The notes beneath the pieces were generated by a model. It was not told the DNA's origin and searched no databases. It worked only from the letters and a program-made list of their open reading frames with translations. Both the position numbers and the translations under genes were made by a program. 64,000 nucleotides of DNA from Hydrogenophaga sp. (GTDB lineage Bacteria > Pseudomonadota > Gammaproteobacteria > Burkholderiales > Burkholderiaceae_C): assembly GCF_026125785.1 (NCBI RefSeq), contig NZ_JAHCKL010000007.1, positions 1-64,000 of the forward strand, in the 5' to 3' direction. Position 1 is the stretch's first letter; every line of letters begins with the position of its first letter. Positions 63,010 to 64,000 of the stretch are shown here, in pieces.

Positions 63010-64000
63010 CAGGAACTCCCGAGAAGCTGGCCGCGCATTTCCTCGGCCAGTTGGTAGACGATGCCTTCGATCCAGGTCAGCAGCACGTCCTGGTGCGAGC
63101 GCCCGAGCCGCGCAACGCGGTAGGCCGTGCCCAGCGACGACGCCACCAATTGGTAGCTGTTGAGAATGCGGTAGTAACGCAGGCGCTGTGGGTCGATGGA
63201 CAGCCCTGAAAGGCGTTCGTACTCGGTGTAGAACGTCTCCAGCGGAACCAGGCCAGACACCAGGAAGGTCTTGCCGTCCTCTGCGTAGTTGCCGAATAGC
63301 GGCAGCGTGATCCAGGCCAGGTCCCGGTGGCGATCACCGATGTAGCCGCGCTCCCAGTCCAGCCAGGCGGTGATGCGCGAACTGGCTTCGTCGAACAGGA
63401 AGTTGCCCGAACGGTAGTCCCCATGCAGCACGCTCACGCGGTCCAGCTCGGGCATGTGCCGCTCCAGCCAGTTGGCGGCCACGTCCATCAACGGCAGTTC
63501 CTCTCCCCGGTCTTCCTCCCAGATGCGCCGCGCCCGGTTGAGCTGCCACAGCGCCGTCTGAGTGGTACCGACAGCGGGTACATCAAAGGCACTGAAGTCG
63601 CGCCCCTGAACATCCAGTGTGTGGATGCGTGCGAGATGCTCGACGAACTGCGAGCCCAGTTGGGCGCGGAGCATGGGTCCGAAGCTCGCGCCCACGCCAC
63701 CCACACGGCCTTCCACCTGCGTCGGTTTGGTCACGCCGCTGGCAAAGGCATAGATCAACGCGGGCTCCGGAAACCACGCACCCTCCGCATCCACCCAGTA
63801 CACACGGGGTACCGGCAGGGTGTCCGCGAAGGCCTGGATGAGCTGCGACTCGCGCAACCGGCTGGTGGCGCTCAGCGACTCCTGCGGCTCCATGCGCACC
63901 ACCAGTCGGGTCCGCGTGCGCTGGCCCTGTTGTTGCGGATCCTCCCAATCCAACAGGAAGGTGAGCTGTATCTTGGAGCCGCCGCCGGTCATCCAGCGCA
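63009..64000 (-). CDS. APH-fold phosphotransferase family protein (5' end beyond window)
   Basis: At least 330 aa; the frame stays open to the window edge. The first visible Met lies inside the glycine-rich nucleotide loop (MTGGGSKIQLTFLLDW), so the true start is outside. The kinase-like motifs are RLVVRMEPQE (Lys-equivalent region), SVLHGDYRSGNFLFDEAS (catalytic loop) and ITAWLDWERGYIGDRHRDLAW (metal-binding Asp). It belongs to the APH family often encoded with acyl-CoA dehydrogenases and CoA ligases (ACAD10-like), possibly phosphorylating a hydroxyacyl-CoA. Not an antibiotic-resistance enzyme by context. Confidence 0.83.
   Translation of the reverse strand, partial: RWMTGGGSKIQLTFLLDWEDPQQQGQRTRTRLVVRMEPQESLSATSRLRESQLIQAFADTLPVPRVYWVDAEGAWFPEPALIYAFASGVTKPTQVEGRVGGVGASFGPMLRAQLGSQFVEHLARIHTLDVQGRDFSAFDVPAVGTTQTALWQLNRARRIWEEDRGEELPLMDVAANWLERHMPELDRVSVLHGDYRSGNFLFDEASSRITAWLDWERGYIGDRHRDLAWITLPLFGNYAEDGKTFLVSGLVPLETFYTEYERLSGLSIDPQRLRYYRILNSYQLVASSLGTAYRVARLGRSHQDVLLTWIEGIVYQLAEEMRGQLLGSS

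Noticed and set aside
63009..64000. Aminoglycoside resistance phosphotransferase
   Set aside because: The APH fold is shared by many metabolic kinases, and the acyl-CoA/TRAP operon context argues against antibiotic resistance.

Overview
The window is about 68% GC chromosomal DNA with dense gene packing and the gene families typical of a betaproteobacterium of the Comamonadaceae (Hydrogenophaga/Acidovorax-like). Indicators are many Bug-type (tripartite tricarboxylate) binding proteins, a Liv-type ABC cluster flanked by acyl-CoA ligases, DUF1840 and DUF3455 proteins, PurT, Ohr/OhrR, and a family of GC-rich intergenic palindromic elements. No rRNA, tRNA, CRISPR array, transposase or phage gene was seen.

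Layout. 1-16.5 kb is mainly housekeeping: a beta-helix lipoprotein, arginase, a GMC oxidoreductase, 3-hydroxybutyryl-CoA dehydrogenase, glutathione reductase, an MgtC/DUF4010 membrane protein, AMP nucleosidase, a DUF3455 lipoprotein/ECF sigma/anti-sigma operon, purT, psd and a NodIJ-like ABC exporter. 16.5-27.3 kb holds a YbdK-like ligase, a CPA2 antiporter, a methyltransferase, an SrkA-like kinase, a LysR regulator, an SDR/22-aa membrane microprotein/DUF924 operon, the ohrR-ohr peroxide-defence pair with a recognisable operator, and a TpsB outer-membrane gene that lacks its C-terminus.

27.35-32.3 kb is a translationally coupled four-gene operon (methyltransferase, six-TM sensor kinase, REC-kinase hybrid, response regulator). 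Its order and architecture match the Ralstonia phcBSRQ quorum-sensing system, and it is the most notable system in the window. It is followed by htpG with a clear sigma-32 promoter, an RluF-type pseudouridine synthase and a Crp/Fnr regulator.

36.4-64 kb is catabolic and can be read as four uptake/activation modules. (i) A Liv-type ABC transporter framed by two CoA ligases. (ii) Two Bug-type binding proteins. (iii) An aerobic CoA-thioester aromatic module (flavin monooxygenase-OYE fusion, MarR, crotonase, acyl-CoA dehydrogenase, CoA ligase, RidA) that best fits 2-aminobenzoate degradation. (iv) A TRAP transporter operon containing its own CoA ligase, a PaaG-like crotonase and an APH-type phosphotransferase.

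A tandem array of six 88/89-bp units (47.35-47.88 kb), bracketed by a perfect 63-bp inverted repeat, is the main non-coding structure. Members of the same palindromic family occur at 5.8, 15.7 and 42.75 kb, and the 15.7 kb copy lies inside the reading frame of an ABC permease. All gene functions are inferred from sequence motifs and neighbourhood; no database search was possible.
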